From a bacterium (GTDB taxonomy: Bacteria; SZUA-79; Acidulodesulfobacterales; Acidulodesulfobacteraceae), in the NCBI GenBank assembly GCA_021845685.1, contig JAJZVN010000020.1, positions 1 through 32,147 on the forward strand: a stretch of DNA of 32,147 nt, written 5' to 3'. Positions 1 through 9,051 of this stretch are shown here, in pieces (position 1 is the first letter of the stretch; each line of letters begins with the position of its first letter). The notes under the pieces were generated by a model that was not told the origin of the DNA, searched no databases, and worked only from the letters and a program-made list of their open reading frames with translations. Both the position numbers and the translations under genes were made by a program.

Positions 1-2
1 AT

Positions 3-101
3 GAGTTCGCAGAAGGCAGAATAAAGCTTGAAATATAAGCAAAGGAAAATATAATCATAATTAATATGGAAAAATTCAACTATATAAACGACTGGGAATA
101 A
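3..101 (+). pseudogene. possible tail of a broken gene at the window edge
   Basis: One plus-strand frame reads EFAEGRIKLEI, stops at 36-38, and continues in the same frame to a second stop at 99-101 (ending MEKFNYINDWE). This could be the end of a gene entering from the left with a nonsense mutation, or chance. I do not recognise the protein. The next gene is a ribbon-helix-helix antitoxin-like protein, so a decayed toxin is conceivable, but nothing in the residues proves it. Confidence 0.2.
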
Positions 102-244
102 TTAAAGTTAACTGATTTATTTTATTGTTCCAGGATATATTTTTAATTATTTTTTTTATTATTATTGTTCTATAATGAATGTATTCATATTGATTACATT
201 AGATAGAAATATTTAAGAAATTATTTGTAAAGCTGGGTGATAAA

Positions 245-469
245 ATGCTTACCGTCAGGATACCAAAAGAACTGGAGAAAAAGATACGGGCGAGAGCCAA
301 GGTCAACAATAGGACCATATCGGAACAACTTAGGGAGTATCTCTTGATTGTTACCGCGGCGGAAGAAAACGACGATTTGCCGCTTTCATTTATAAAAGAT
401 ACTTTAGAAGCTAAAAAAGAAATAGAAAACGGAATATTCTCAAATTATAAATTTGGAATATTGAAATAA
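245..469 (+). CDS. ribbon-helix-helix DNA-binding protein, orphan antitoxin-like
   Basis: This 74-residue protein begins with the short beta strand and two helices of the ribbon-helix-helix (Arc/MetJ/FitA-like) fold: LTVRIPKELEKKIRARAK, then NRTISEQLREYL. Such proteins dimerise, insert the paired strands into the major groove and commonly act as antitoxins that repress their own operon. The tail after residue 40 is acidic and would be the toxin-binding part in an antitoxin. The ATG is supported by a GGGTGA Shine-Dalgarno-like stretch six to seven bases upstream. No toxin gene follows: the next gene is on the other strand, and the stretch upstream holds only fragments. It is therefore either an orphan antitoxin or a small regulator. 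The fold is fairly sure; the role is inferred. Confidence 0.7.
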   Translation: MLTVRIPKELEKKIRARAKVNNRTISEQLREYLLIVTAAEENDDLPLSFIKDTLEAKKEIENGIFSNYKFGILK

Positions 470-575
470 AATTTAATTATTGAATTATGCAAATAATAGC
501 TTCTAATAAATTGATTATATTATTATTCTGTTTTAAGTTATTTAAATTATTTTAAGCCCAAATCCCATATTTCCC

Positions 576-1136
576 CTATTTTTGGGATATAATAATTTTA
601 GTTTTGCCGTAATTATAGGATAAAAGCCACAAAAATGAGAGATAGCTTGCGAAAATTTCTATTATAAGTATAAAATTACCGGTCCAGAAAAATAAAAGTC
701 TTGCCGCCAGATTTAAAAGAAAAGAACGCCAAAATATGCCCCACCACAAGCGTGTTGCAATATTCCATGTCAGAGGTAAATCTAAAATATTGTTATTATG
801 TTCTATAGAAAAATTGGATTCGACGCCTTTGTTATAAAAACTCTTTTTAAATATATTTGCTTTAAAAAGCCATACGCCGAATACAAATAGGGCGATAAAA
901 AAAATTAAAAGGAGTGTCGGTATTATTAATGCTATTTTCATATCGTACGGCGTGAAATGGCGCAGGTGATTTTTAAGCATTTTGGCAAATATAGCGCCTC
1001 TCCCTTTTCCAAGCAGCATTTCTCCCGAAATTAATAGAATAATACCGATAAATATCATAAAAAGCCACAATCTCCAAGTATATCTCCACCATAACCGCAG
1101 AGCCGGACTTATTTTTTTAATATTTTCAATATTCAT
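576..1136 (-). CDS. small membrane protein with an internal repeat, function unknown
   Basis: The protein has about 186 residues and four or so hydrophobic segments. I placed the start at the ATG at 1136 because a GGGAG Shine-Dalgarno motif lies about nine bases upstream; an upstream extension is possible but has no such site. Two similar Trp/Arg-rich blocks, LRLWWRYTWRLWLF near the N-terminus and TRLWWGIFWRSFLL about 110 residues later, suggest that two ancestral modules of an amphipathic segment plus transmembrane helix were joined. I do not recognise the family and see no catalytic motif. It stands alone, transcribed away from the glycosyltransferase that starts 165 bases from its start codon. 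Confidence 0.6.
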   Translation of the reverse strand: MNIENIKKISPALRLWWRYTWRLWLFMIFIGIILLISGEMLLGKGRGAIFAKMLKNHLRHFTPYDMKIALIIPTLLLIFFIALFVFGVWLFKANIFKKSFYNKGVESNFSIEHNNNILDLPLTWNIATRLWWGIFWRSFLLNLAARLLFFWTGNFILIIEIFASYLSFLWLLSYNYGKTKIIISQK

Positions 1137-1300
1137 AACAAGTACTCCCTTTTGCCTATTTCCATTTATTTTAAATATAAAAATAAATATTGTCAAATTT
1201 ACTGTAAAATTATTTAAGGTAATAAGCTATAATATCCGATATACTATCGTCTATATAAAAGTTAATAAATTAAATTATAATACTACCATAATAATACGGC

Positions 1301-2608
1301 ATGAAAATTCTTCATATAATTTCCTCAAGGGGCTGGGGCGGCGCGGAAAACAGCGCTGTTTATCTTGCAAAAAAACAGATTGAAAAAGGACATAAGGCAT
1401 TTTTTTTTATACACCACCTTAACAAAAAAATGATTTTTTTATTAGGTAGCGCCGGCGTGCCTTATTTTTCAATTTTAGATCCTGAAAGGAAAAATGTTTT
1501 TGCTGTTAAAAAAATAATAAATATTTGCAAGACGGAAAATATAGATATAATACATACCCACCTGGGAACGGGAAATTATCTCGGAGTTTTAGCCGGGAAT
1601 TTCCTTAAAATACCTGTTTGCAGCACTATTAATATTTTTAGCGGCTATCCATACTACGCCATGGCAGATAGATTGCTTTTCGATAGTCTGGCAGTAAAAG
1701 ATTATTTTATTAAATATTTATCGGGCGATGAATATAAAAGATATGCGCCTGGTTATATTGAAAGGATTATAAATAAAATTTTCAAATTAAAATATAGGGC
1801 TGCAGATATAAAAGAGATTGTAAACAAAATGGAAATAATTTACGAAAGGATAGACGAAGCAAAATTTATTGATTATGATATTAACCACGATATTAACAAT
1901 ATTAATTTGAGCAGCTGCGGCGCGGATATCAAAAATAATATAAACACAGACGTTAATTCAAAAAGCTATAATTCATATATCAACAATGGCAACGGTATTA
2001 AAAATAATATCAATAACTGTGAAAATGAAAATCTCTGTAAGTTTAAAAATTTCTTGAATATTGGAATTACAGGAAGAGTTACAGAACAAAAAGGGCAGGT
2101 CTATTTTGTTAAAGCCGCAGGGTTATTGTTAAAATCGGGTCTAAAATCTTTGTCCGGTAAACCGTTAATGTTCCATATCGTAGGAAACGGAGATGACGAA
2201 AAAAAGCTAAAAAATATGGTAAATAAAATGGATATTGCCAATAATTTTAAATTTTGGGGCTATCAATCTGATGTAAGAAAATTTGTGAGTATGTTTGATA
2301 TTGCCGTTTCATGCTCTTTAAATGAACCTTTCGGCATTAATAATATAGAATACATGTTTATGAAAAAACCCTGTATTGCGACAAATACCGGCGGAATACC
2401 TGAAGTTTACGGCGATACGAATATTATCATACCACCTAAAGATGCTATTCAACTTAAAGAAGCAATCGAAAAATATATTAAAAATCCTGATATTATGGAA
2501 AGAGAGGCATTGAGGGGTTTTGAAAGGGCGAACAGACTTTTTAAAGCCGATATTTCAGTAAATAGGATTATGGGTATTTATGAAGATGTGCGTGCTAAAC
2601 GTGCGTAG
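1301..2608 (+). CDS. GT4-family glycosyltransferase
   Basis: This 435-residue GT-B-fold glycosyltransferase is predicted to transfer a sugar from a nucleotide-sugar donor to a lipid or glycan acceptor at the cytoplasmic face of the membrane. The N-terminal acceptor domain begins KILHIISSRGWGGAEN, the usual Gly-rich loop. The C-terminal donor domain has GRVTEQKG, a WGYQSDV segment, and the EX7E motif EPFGINNIE followed by PCIATNTGGIPEV, which binds the donor nucleotide sugar in GT4 enzymes. Between the domains (about residues 192-248) is an Asn-rich low-complexity insert not expected in the family, resembling inserts in TrmD and the Hyf-like proteins here. It is monocistronic, with no polysaccharide gene beside it, so the product cannot be named. 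The start is the only sensible one, but its Shine-Dalgarno is weak. Confidence 0.85.
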   Translation: MKILHIISSRGWGGAENSAVYLAKKQIEKGHKAFFFIHHLNKKMIFLLGSAGVPYFSILDPERKNVFAVKKIINICKTENIDIIHTHLGTGNYLGVLAGNFLKIPVCSTINIFSGYPYYAMADRLLFDSLAVKDYFIKYLSGDEYKRYAPGYIERIINKIFKLKYRAADIKEIVNKMEIIYERIDEAKFIDYDINHDINNINLSSCGADIKNNINTDVNSKSYNSYINNGNGIKNNINNCENENLCKFKNFLNIGITGRVTEQKGQVYFVKAAGLLLKSGLKSLSGKPLMFHIVGNGDDEKKLKNMVNKMDIANNFKFWGYQSDVRKFVSMFDIAVSCSLNEPFGINNIEYMFMKKPCIATNTGGIPEVYGDTNIIIPPKDAIQLKEAIEKYIKNPDIMEREALRGFERANRLFKADISVNRIMGIYEDVRAKRA

Positions 2609-3140
2609 CATAAAAATGCTATAAATAATAAATAATAGATAAAGGCTAAAAAGCTTTTAATCCATGCCATTTTATATTGTATTTAAAGGTAATGTATAAT
2701 TAATTGTGTAAATTCATATGACAAAAAAGATGCACCTCGTATAAAATAATATTAATTTTTTTATTAATTTTTATAATTTTTGCTTAATAAATAACACAGT
2801 TATTTAATTTAATACCTTAAATTAAATAAAAATCAGTTAACTAAAATTTCTTTCAATGTCATTTTTGACGTTAAATTTAAAATTTAAAATTTTAATAATT
2901 AATAATTTAATAATTATAGATGAAAATATGTTACAAAATTTTAACAAAAATTTAACCCTATTGTAATAATAATTATGCTTAAATATAAATAACATTGTGT
3001 AATCTTTACCCCCTATCTCCTCTCTTGTTAACATACCGTACTACTTACTGTGAATATTTAGTACGGTATGTTATTTTTCTTAATGTGATAATAGCAGCGA
3101 TAATAGTAATTATAATTTGCATTTAATGATATAATTTGCG
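2609..3140. other. AT-rich intergenic region without a convincing gene
   Basis: About 530 bases separate the glycosyltransferase from the convergent CDF transporter gene. A 65-codon minus-strand frame (2837-3034) is Ile/Asn/Lys-rich with no recognisable motif or ribosome-binding site and looks like chance. The only clear structure is the perfect inverted repeat at 3029-3073. Confidence 0.6.
3029..3073. repeat. perfect 15-bp inverted repeat, terminator- or operator-like
   Basis: TAACATACCGTACTA (3029-3043) is exactly complementary to TAGTACGGTATGTTA (3059-3073) across a 15-base loop. A T-rich stretch follows on the plus strand, so the RNA could be an intrinsic terminator for plus-strand transcription between two convergent genes. 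A protein-binding palindrome or the remnant ends of a small element are alternatives. Confidence 0.6.
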
Positions 3141-4049
3141 CTAAATTTGATGAGCAACGCAATAACCGTTGTCTTTTTTACACATTGTTAGTTCAGGCTG
3201 TATTACGGCATGATTTATTTTAAACTTCTTTGACAGCATATATTGAATATTATTTATTATACAACATAAGTCGGCAGAATCTTTAATTTTATCATCTATC
3301 AGCACATGCGAGCTAAGAAGTATAAAAGACTTTGAAAGACTCCATATATGAAGATCGTGAACATTTTTTACACCTTCTATTTCAAGAATTTCTTCCTGAA
3401 CTTTTATGTAGTCTATTTCTTTAGGAACGGCTTCCAGCAAAATATTTATAGTCTCATTTATTACTGAAAAAGCCCCGATGGCAATGATAGGCGCTACAAG
3501 TAAACCTATAATTGCATCAAAATAATATAGCCTTGTTAAATATATTAAAATACCTGCTACTATTATCGAAAAAGAAATAATGCTATCTCCTATTATATGA
3601 AAAAAGGAGCTTTTTATGTTTAAATTTTGATGAATATCTTTATAAATTTTAAACCCTATTATTATATTAATAATAAAACTTATTGACGCAAACAAAATCA
3701 TAAGTTTAGAATTAACTATTTCAGGATGAATTAACCTTAAGTAGCTTTCATACATTAAGGCAATAGAAATGATTAATAATAAAGCCGCATTCAACAAGGC
3801 AGTAAGTATGCCGAGCCTATGAAAACCGTAAGTATTTTTAGCGGTGGGTTCTTTTTTTATTTGAGATTGAGCAATCCATGCAAGCAATAAAGAAGACGCG
3901 TCCACAAAAATATGACCCGAATCGGCATAAAGCGCCATGCTTTTTGATATTATAGCGCCGAAAAATTCCGTTGCAAGCACGCATAGCGTTAAAATAAAGG
4001 CTAATTTTAAATTTTTTTCATGCCGAATATGATGATTATGTTCATCCAT
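3141..4049 (-). CDS. cation diffusion facilitator (CzcD-type metal exporter)
   Basis: A CDF antiporter of about 302 residues, predicted to export Zn2+ or a related divalent metal across the inner membrane in exchange for protons. It has a His-rich N-terminus (DEHNHHIRH), six hydrophobic segments, and the two metal-site motifs of the Zn/Cd-CDF group: HxxxD in TM2 (ADSGHIFVDAS) and HxxxD in TM5 (HIIGD). The C-terminal cytoplasmic domain (EEILEIEGVKNVHDLHIWSLS) is the ferredoxin-like dimerisation and metal-sensing domain. The ATG at 4049 is preferred over an upstream TTG two codons earlier. It appears monocistronic. Metal identity cannot be fixed from sequence, though the His/Asp sites favour zinc. 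Confidence 0.9.
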   Translation of the reverse strand: MDEHNHHIRHEKNLKLAFILTLCVLATEFFGAIISKSMALYADSGHIFVDASSLLLAWIAQSQIKKEPTAKNTYGFHRLGILTALLNAALLLIISIALMYESYLRLIHPEIVNSKLMILFASISFIINIIIGFKIYKDIHQNLNIKSSFFHIIGDSIISFSIIVAGILIYLTRLYYFDAIIGLLVAPIIAIGAFSVINETINILLEAVPKEIDYIKVQEEILEIEGVKNVHDLHIWSLSKSFILLSSHVLIDDKIKDSADLCCIINNIQYMLSKKFKINHAVIQPELTMCKKDNGYCVAHQI

Positions 4050-4115
4050 AAACAATATATAAATATGTAAAAGAAAAGGCTTTATAAATATTTATAAATA
4101 TTAAATATTTAATAT

Positions 4116-4175
4116 TAAATATAAATATAAATATAAATATAAATATAAATATAAATATAAATATAAATATAAATA
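4116..4175. repeat. hexanucleotide microsatellite, ten TAAATA units
   Basis: Ten uninterrupted copies of TAAATA lie upstream of the CDF gene and directly against the left end of the MITE-like element. Such tracts are prone to slippage. The tract is too far from the CDF start to be called a phase-variation switch with confidence. Confidence 0.9.
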
Positions 4176-4177
4176 CC

Positions 4178-4404
4178 TTAAATCACCGTTAGAAATTTCT
4201 TTTTCCGGATTCCTGCGTTGGCAGGAATGACTTTGCTAAGGTTTAAATTTTAACCTATTTGGTGTCATTCTTATTATATAATTTAATTATATATATTGCT
4301 TTCGAGTTTAAATTTTAACCTATTTGGTGTCATTCCCGCAAAAGCGGGAATCCAGTATTTATCATATTCTGAATCAGTTTTAATAATTTCTAACGGTGAT
4401 TTAA
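4178..4404. mobile_element. MITE-like element with 20-bp perfect terminal inverted repeats
   Basis: The left end TTAAATCACCGTTAGAAATT (4178-4197) is repeated exactly inverted at 4385-4404. The ends begin and finish with TTAA, which could be the target sequence. Inside are two outward hairpins, one around TTCCTGCGTTGGCAGGAA and one around ATTCCCGCAAAAGCGGGAAT, plus a direct repeat of GTTTAAATTTTAACCTATTT (near 4240 and 4309) leading into GGTGTCATTC. It has no coding capacity. Decayed relatives of the inner part occur near 9368-9446 and 31846-32008, so this is a dispersed family that would need a transposase from elsewhere. Confidence 0.8.
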
Positions 4405-4459
4405 ATAAATATAATATAAATATAATATAAATATAACAATAACTAATTTTGCTTTAAAT

Positions 4460-4744
4460 TTATTTTATTACTCGGAAATCTTTAAAATTTGAAAGACTAT
4501 CCTGTTCATAAAGCTTTACTTCTTTTACTTTAGCGTGAACAGGTCCAATATGAACTATAGATATAAGTTCTTTAATTTTTTCCTCTTCTCCTTCAAAGAA
4601 AGCTTCAACATGCCCGTCATGGGTATTGCTAACATATCCTTTAACGCCGATTCTTTCAGCCTCCATTTTCGTGAAGTTTCTGAAATTAACCCCTTGAACT
4701 ATGCCTTTAATAATAACCCTGTAAGATTTAATATTTATATCCAT
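4460..4744 (-). CDS. acyP: acylphosphatase
   Basis: A 94-residue acylphosphatase that hydrolyses the carboxyl-phosphate bond of small acylphosphates. It carries both family signatures: GIVQGVNFRNF, whose Arg binds the phosphate, and GYVSNTHDGHVEAFFEG, whose Asn positions the water. Length and the beta-alpha-beta pattern fit the standalone enzyme. I prefer the ATG at 4744 to an in-frame TTG four codons upstream; no strong Shine-Dalgarno is visible for either. It is monocistronic and unrelated to its neighbours. Confidence 0.93.
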   Translation of the reverse strand: MDINIKSYRVIIKGIVQGVNFRNFTKMEAERIGVKGYVSNTHDGHVEAFFEGEEEKIKELISIVHIGPVHAKVKEVKLYEQDSLSNFKDFRVIK

Positions 4745-5029
4745 AACTATAACCAATTTTTCAAATATCGCAGCTATTTTTTATAAACTTTGAACTTAGA
4801 TATTATTATTATTATTTAATAAAATACTTAATTAAACAATGCCAACCCACCTTAAGAATATGAAATTTTAGTCCGAACATTGGGGAGAACTTCGGTTAGA
4901 TTATAAAATTAAAAATATAATAACATAATAATATAATTTTTCAGTATAATTATAATAAATACTATCTATCTAATCTCTTTTATATGATATCCTTTTCCCC
5001 ATATCCATTATTTATTATCATCTTAAATA

Positions 5030-5443
5030 CTACTCATTATTTTTTGTAGTTGCATTTATAGTTGCATTACTTGTATTTGCTGCTTTGTTTTTCGTATTAA
5101 ATAAATCTCTGCGCTCAATCTTAGCATCTTTGCCTGTTTTATCTCTTAAATAATAAAGTTTTGCTCTTCTGACTTTACCGCTGTAAACAAATTCTATTTT
5201 TTCAATCAATGGAGAATGAGCAAGAAATGTTTTTTCAACGCCTACACCGTATGAATTTTTTCTAACCGTAAATGAAAATCTTATTCCGGCACCTCTTTTA
5301 GCAATGACTACGCCTTCAAATATCTGTATTCTCTGTTTATCGCCTTCTTTAATTTTCTGATGAATTCTAAGAGTATCCCCTGCTTTAAATTCCGGAATAT
5401 CTGTTTTTAAGGCTTCATGTTCAATTTTTTCTACGATATTCAT
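5030..5443 (-). CDS. rplS: 50S ribosomal protein L19
   Basis: L19 sits at the 30S-50S interface. The 137-residue protein matches the family throughout: [50 protein letters not shown] and [16 protein letters not shown] (quoted in pieces). The ATG at 5443 has a good AAGGAG Shine-Dalgarno. The last 20 or so residues form an extra Asn/Thr/Ala-rich tail beyond the usual end. It is the last gene of the ffh-rpsP-rimM-trmD-rplS series; the 308-base AT-rich gap upstream with large palindromes makes separate expression or RNA processing possible. Confidence 0.96.
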   Translation of the reverse strand: MNIVEKIEHEALKTDIPEFKAGDTLRIHQKIKEGDKQRIQIFEGVVIAKRGAGIRFSFTVRKNSYGVGVEKTFLAHSPLIEKIEFVYSGKVRRAKLYYLRDKTGKDAKIERRDLFNTKNKAANTSNATINATTKNNE

Positions 5444-5751
5444 GATAATTGTTTCGCTCCTTATTATGATATATTTATATATTTATTTGTTTAAAATTAT
5501 AATCTAATAATTTATTTTATAAAAAGATATATTACCATATTTCTTAAATTATTATTTTGTTTAATTAATTCAATTTGATAATTTAATATAAATTTAATAT
5601 AAATAATATGCATTATAAAAATAGCATATTATTTAAGTTGTTCTTTTATTCTAAAGTTATTCAAATATTTATTTAATTATTTAAATAAATATTTGAATAA
5701 ATAAATAAATAAATAAATAATTAATTATTTAAATAATTAATTAAATAAATT
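5444..5751. repeat. gap between rplS and trmD with two AT-only palindromes
   Basis: The perfect 20-bp inverted repeat 5657-5676/5681-5700 has a four-base loop and starts TTATTCAAATATTT. A second perfect palindrome of 26 bp lies at 5718-5743 around TTATTTAAATAA. Both are almost entirely A and T. They lie just downstream of trmD in the direction of transcription and may act as a weak terminator, an RNA processing site or a cruciform-forming sequence. No gene is visible in the gap. Confidence 0.7.
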
Positions 5752-6582
5752 TTAGTTTGACAGAAATTCAGGTCTATTCCTAATAGTTTTAGATATTGAG
5801 TTTTCTAATCTCCATTCCTTTATAAGTTTGTGATTGCCGTTTAGTAAAATTTCAGGAACCTCTAAACCCCTAAAGTTTTGAGGTTTAGTATATTGCGAAT
5901 ATTCCAATAAACATTTTCCTCTATCGTCGCATAAATCATCCGAATAGCTTTCTTCAGTCAATGATTCGGTATTGCCGAGAAAATTTGGATAATATCTGCA
6001 AATTGTTTCTATTAAAACAATAGAAGCAATTTCTCCTCCCGAAAGAATATAATCTCCTATTGAAACTTCTATGCTATGCGTAAGTTCAGCAACGCGAGCA
6101 TCTATACCTTCATATCTTCCGCAAATAATTATTAAATGATCGTTTTTTGCAAGATCTTTTGCAAGCGAAGAATTTAATAATTTTCCTGATGCCGACATAA
6201 TAATAGATGAAGATGTTGATTCCGCATTATTCTTATTTGTTTTATAGATATTGCCATTATTGATGTTGCTAATATCTCCGGTTATTTTATTATTAATTAT
6301 ATTTTTAGCAGTTTCGCATTTGTTATTGATATTATTACTTTTATAAGAACTGTTTGAATATTCCCATGCTTTAATAATAGGTTCAGGCATTAAAAGCTGA
6401 CCCGCCCCGCCTCCGTAAACTTTATCGTCTACTCTCCTATGTTTGTCTGTTGAGAAATCTCTAGGATTAATTATATTAATTTTTATAATATTGTCTTTAA
6501 TAGCTCTGCTGATTAATCCTGTTGAGAGAAAAGAATTAAAATAATCAGGCATTATAGAAATAATGTCAATTACTTTTTGCAT
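5752..6582 (-). CDS. trmD: tRNA (guanine-N1)-methyltransferase TrmD
   Basis: TrmD methylates G37 of tRNAs with a G at position 36, using S-adenosylmethionine, to prevent +1 frameshifting. The 276-residue sequence shows the SPOUT-fold signatures: ISIMPDYF at the start, the knot segment YGGGAGQLLMPEPI, ICGRYEGIDARV, and SIGDYILSGGE with the Asp/Gly residues of the cofactor site. Residues about 98-143 form an Asn/Lys-rich low-complexity insert between two conserved blocks, absent from typical TrmD proteins and probably a surface loop. It ends 9 bases from the end-to-start junction with rimM, as expected for one transcript. Confidence 0.96.
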   Translation of the reverse strand: MQKVIDIISIMPDYFNSFLSTGLISRAIKDNIIKINIINPRDFSTDKHRRVDDKVYGGGAGQLLMPEPIIKAWEYSNSSYKSNNINNKCETAKNIINNKITGDISNINNGNIYKTNKNNAESTSSSIIMSASGKLLNSSLAKDLAKNDHLIIICGRYEGIDARVAELTHSIEVSIGDYILSGGEIASIVLIETICRYYPNFLGNTESLTEESYSDDLCDDRGKCLLEYSQYTKPQNFRGLEVPEILLNGNHKLIKEWRLENSISKTIRNRPEFLSN

Positions 6583-6591
6583 AATTTTATT

Positions 6592-7170
6592 TTAAATTTT
6601 GTATAATTCTTCATTTTGAATTACGGCAATTTTGTTTTTAATATTTATTTCTTTAATATTGTCATCAGTCATAGGTAAAAAATATACTGCGTTTTCAGAT
6701 TTTATTTCTATAATGTCGGTATCGCCCTGATATATTTCCATAATAGTTCCTATATCGTTATTTAAGGCATTTAAGCATTTTAAACCTATTAAATCTGAAA
6801 TTAAATATTCATTTTTTTCAAGATGCAGTTGTTCTTTTTTTATAAAAATTTTAGTATTTCTAAATTTTTCAGCCTCTTCAATAGTGTCAATATTATTTAT
6901 TTTAATAAAATATTGCTTATTTCCGTTTTTTATCCGGGCTATAGATAAAGGCAAATAGCTTAATTCTAAAGCAATATTATTATTGCTGTTGTTAAAATTA
7001 TTACCGATTTTTTTTAAATATTTGCTTGTATCAAGTATATATAATATTAATTTTTTTTCTTTAATTATTTGTTCATTAAAAACAAAATCGGGATTAAAAA
7101 ATCTGGTTACAATTTCCCCTTTAATACCATGAGGCTTTATGAAACTGCCCGCGGCAATATATTCAGACAT
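6592..7170 (-). CDS. rimM: 16S rRNA processing protein RimM
   Basis: RimM helps the 30S head mature and binds ribosomal protein S19. The N-terminal beta-barrel begins YIAAGSFIKPHGIKGEI, the family hallmark, and the C-terminal PRC-barrel carries YLISDLIGLKCLN and VYFLPMTDDNIKEIN. About 192 residues is normal for RimM, with a short Asn-rich stretch near residues 60-68. The ATG at 7170 is preferred over a TTG two codons upstream. It lies between rpsP and trmD in the conserved order. Confidence 0.93.
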   Translation of the reverse strand: MSEYIAAGSFIKPHGIKGEIVTRFFNPDFVFNEQIIKEKKLILYILDTSKYLKKIGNNFNNSNNNIALELSYLPLSIARIKNGNKQYFIKINNIDTIEEAEKFRNTKIFIKKEQLHLEKNEYLISDLIGLKCLNALNNDIGTIMEIYQGDTDIIEIKSENAVYFLPMTDDNIKEINIKNKIAVIQNEELYKI

Positions 7171-7291
7171 TAACAAAATCCCGAAAAAAAGTATTTATAT
7201 ATAAAAATAATTAAAAAAAATTAAAAAATTAAATATAAATAATTAAAACAATTAAAATTAAACAGTTAAATTGAAAAAATTTATTATTTAA

Positions 7292-7546
7292 TTAATTAGC
7301 GGCGCCTATTTTGCTTGTTTTTCTAATTAAAGATTTAACCGTATCTGACGGTTTAGCGCCCAAACTAATCCATTTATCAAACTTATCTTTGTTTATTTTA
7401 AAGTCGGCCGGGTTCAGATGAGGATTATAAGTTCCTAAAATCTCAATAAATTTTTTGGTTGCAGATTTTTCGCTTGATGCCGCAACAACACGATAATAAG
7501 GTTTTTTGTGAGAGCCGATTCTTGCCAATCTAATTTTTACAGCCAC
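7292..7546 (-). CDS. rpsP: 30S ribosomal protein S16
   Basis: S16 is a primary 30S assembly protein. The 84-residue sequence starts MAVKIRLARIGSHKKPYYRV, the canonical S16 N-terminus, followed by FIEILGTYNPH and WISLGAKPSDTVKSL. The start is GTG at 7546, fixed by the family N-terminus and a strong AAAGGAG Shine-Dalgarno. It is in the conserved ffh-rpsP-rimM-trmD-rplS order; the KH-domain gene (khpA) that often follows rpsP is absent, leaving about 120 AT-rich bases. Confidence 0.97.
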   Translation of the reverse strand: MAVKIRLARIGSHKKPYYRVVAASSEKSATKKFIEILGTYNPHLNPADFKINKDKFDKWISLGAKPSDTVKSLIRKTSKIGAAN

Positions 7547-7691
7547 TTTAAATCTCCTTTGTTAATTAATAATTAATATTGTTAATTAATATTTAATGAT
7601 AATTTATTTTTTAATAATTGTATTTATTGTTTATGATTTATTTATCTATTATTAATCGTATCTATATTATTTTATTATTTATTATTGCTTA

Positions 7692-9047
7692 TTAATTAAT
7701 ATTATTAAACATATTTTTTATATTTTTTAACGGACCGCCAAATTTATTTTTTTTAAATGATTTCATCATTTTTTTTACTTCTTCAAATTTATTAATAAAA
7801 ATATTTACGTCATTAACCGTAACACCGCTTCCGAGAGCTATTCTTTTTCTTCTCCCGCCGTTTAATATATCAGGATTTTTTCTTTCTTTTTCAGTCATAG
7901 AGTTAATTATAGCTTTAATTTTGACAAGCTCTTTTTCGGCAGCTTCGGGATTAAATTTATCTTTTATTTTTGAAAAGCCGGGAATCATTGAAGCAATTTG
8001 AGCAACTCCTCCAATTTTGGAAACCATTTTTAACTGGTCTGCAAAATCTTTAATCGTAAAATCTTTTTTTGTAATACCGGCTTCTAAAGATCTGGCAGTT
8101 TTTTCATCTATTGATTCCTGAGCCTTTTCAATTAAAGAAAGAACATCACCCATTCCTAATATTCTTTCTGCTATACGATCTCCGTGAAAAACTTCAAAAT
8201 CGCTTAATTTTTCGCCGACGCCTATAAACTTAATCGGCTTATTTATCGTTTTTTTTATGGATAACGCCGCTCCGCCCCTTGAATCCCCGTCAACTTTAGT
8301 AAGAATGACTCCGCTGATGCCGAGCGTATCGTTAAATTTTTTAGCAACGTTAACGGCGCTTTGTCCAAGCATGGAATCCGCAACGAATAAAATTTCATTA
8401 GGATTAAATTTATTTTTTAATTCTTTAAGCTCATCCATAAGCGGTTCATCAATTTCAAGACGACCCGCCGTATCTATTATAATTGTGTCGTAGGCATATT
8501 TTTCAGCAATATTAATTGCTTTTTGAACTATTTGAACAGGTTTTTCATCAGGATTAGCCTCATTTCTTGTGTCGTAAACAGGAATATTGATGCTTGCGCC
8601 TATTTTTTTTAGCTGAAGTATAGCCGCCGGACGATAAATATCGGCAGGAACAAGATAAGCGCTTCTTTTAATTCTTGAAAGATAAAGCGCAAGTTTCCCC
8701 GCAGTCGTAGTTTTCCCTGAACCCTGCAAACCGGCAAGCAAAATAATTACCGGAGGTTTGGCTTTTATATCTAAAGGCTCCGATTGACCTAATAACTCAA
8801 CCATCTCATCCCTGATGATTTTAATCATTTGCTGCGATGGAGTAAGACTATCCATAACCTTTTCGCCTATTGCCTTATTTTTTACATTTTCAATAAATTC
8901 TTTGACGATAAGGTAGTTGACGTCGGCTTCTAAAAGGCTTAGTCTTACATCTTTAAGGGCGTCCTCTATGTTTTTTTCGGATAACTTACCGAATCCCCTT
9001 AGATGTTTAAATACTTTTTCTAATTTTGAACTTAAATTATCAAACAT
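7692..9047 (-). CDS. ffh: signal recognition particle protein Ffh (SRP54)
   Basis: Ffh is the SRP GTPase that binds 4.5S RNA and signal sequences and delivers ribosomes to FtsY. The N domain (LSSKLEKVFKHLRGFGKLSE) precedes the G domain with the G1 loop GLQGSGKTTTAGKLA, the DIYRPAA motif, DTAGRLEID and TKVDGDSRGG. The C-terminal M domain contains MIPGFSKIKDKF, ILNGGRRKRIALGSG and a short Met-rich end. At 451 residues it is complete. The three tandem 41-bp repeats immediately upstream may hold its promoter. Confidence 0.97.
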   Translation of the reverse strand: MFDNLSSKLEKVFKHLRGFGKLSEKNIEDALKDVRLSLLEADVNYLIVKEFIENVKNKAIGEKVMDSLTPSQQMIKIIRDEMVELLGQSEPLDIKAKPPVIILLAGLQGSGKTTTAGKLALYLSRIKRSAYLVPADIYRPAAILQLKKIGASINIPVYDTRNEANPDEKPVQIVQKAINIAEKYAYDTIIIDTAGRLEIDEPLMDELKELKNKFNPNEILFVADSMLGQSAVNVAKKFNDTLGISGVILTKVDGDSRGGAALSIKKTINKPIKFIGVGEKLSDFEVFHGDRIAERILGMGDVLSLIEKAQESIDEKTARSLEAGITKKDFTIKDFADQLKMVSKIGGVAQIASMIPGFSKIKDKFNPEAAEKELVKIKAIINSMTEKERKNPDILNGGRRKRIALGSGVTVNDVNIFINKFEEVKKMMKSFKKNKFGGPLKNIKNMFNNIN

Positions 9048-9051
9048 TATT

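Noticed and set aside
982-1383. A 133-codon plus-strand gene
   Set aside because: It overlaps both the minus-strand membrane protein and the start of the glycosyltransferase and shows no motif.
4116-4404. CRISPR array
   Set aside because: The repeats are a hexamer microsatellite and an inverted-repeat element, without regular spacers.
4830-4915. A structured RNA or tRNA in the acyP-rplS gap
   Set aside because: CCGAA/TTCGG pair over only five bases and no cloverleaf or other consistent fold could be drawn.
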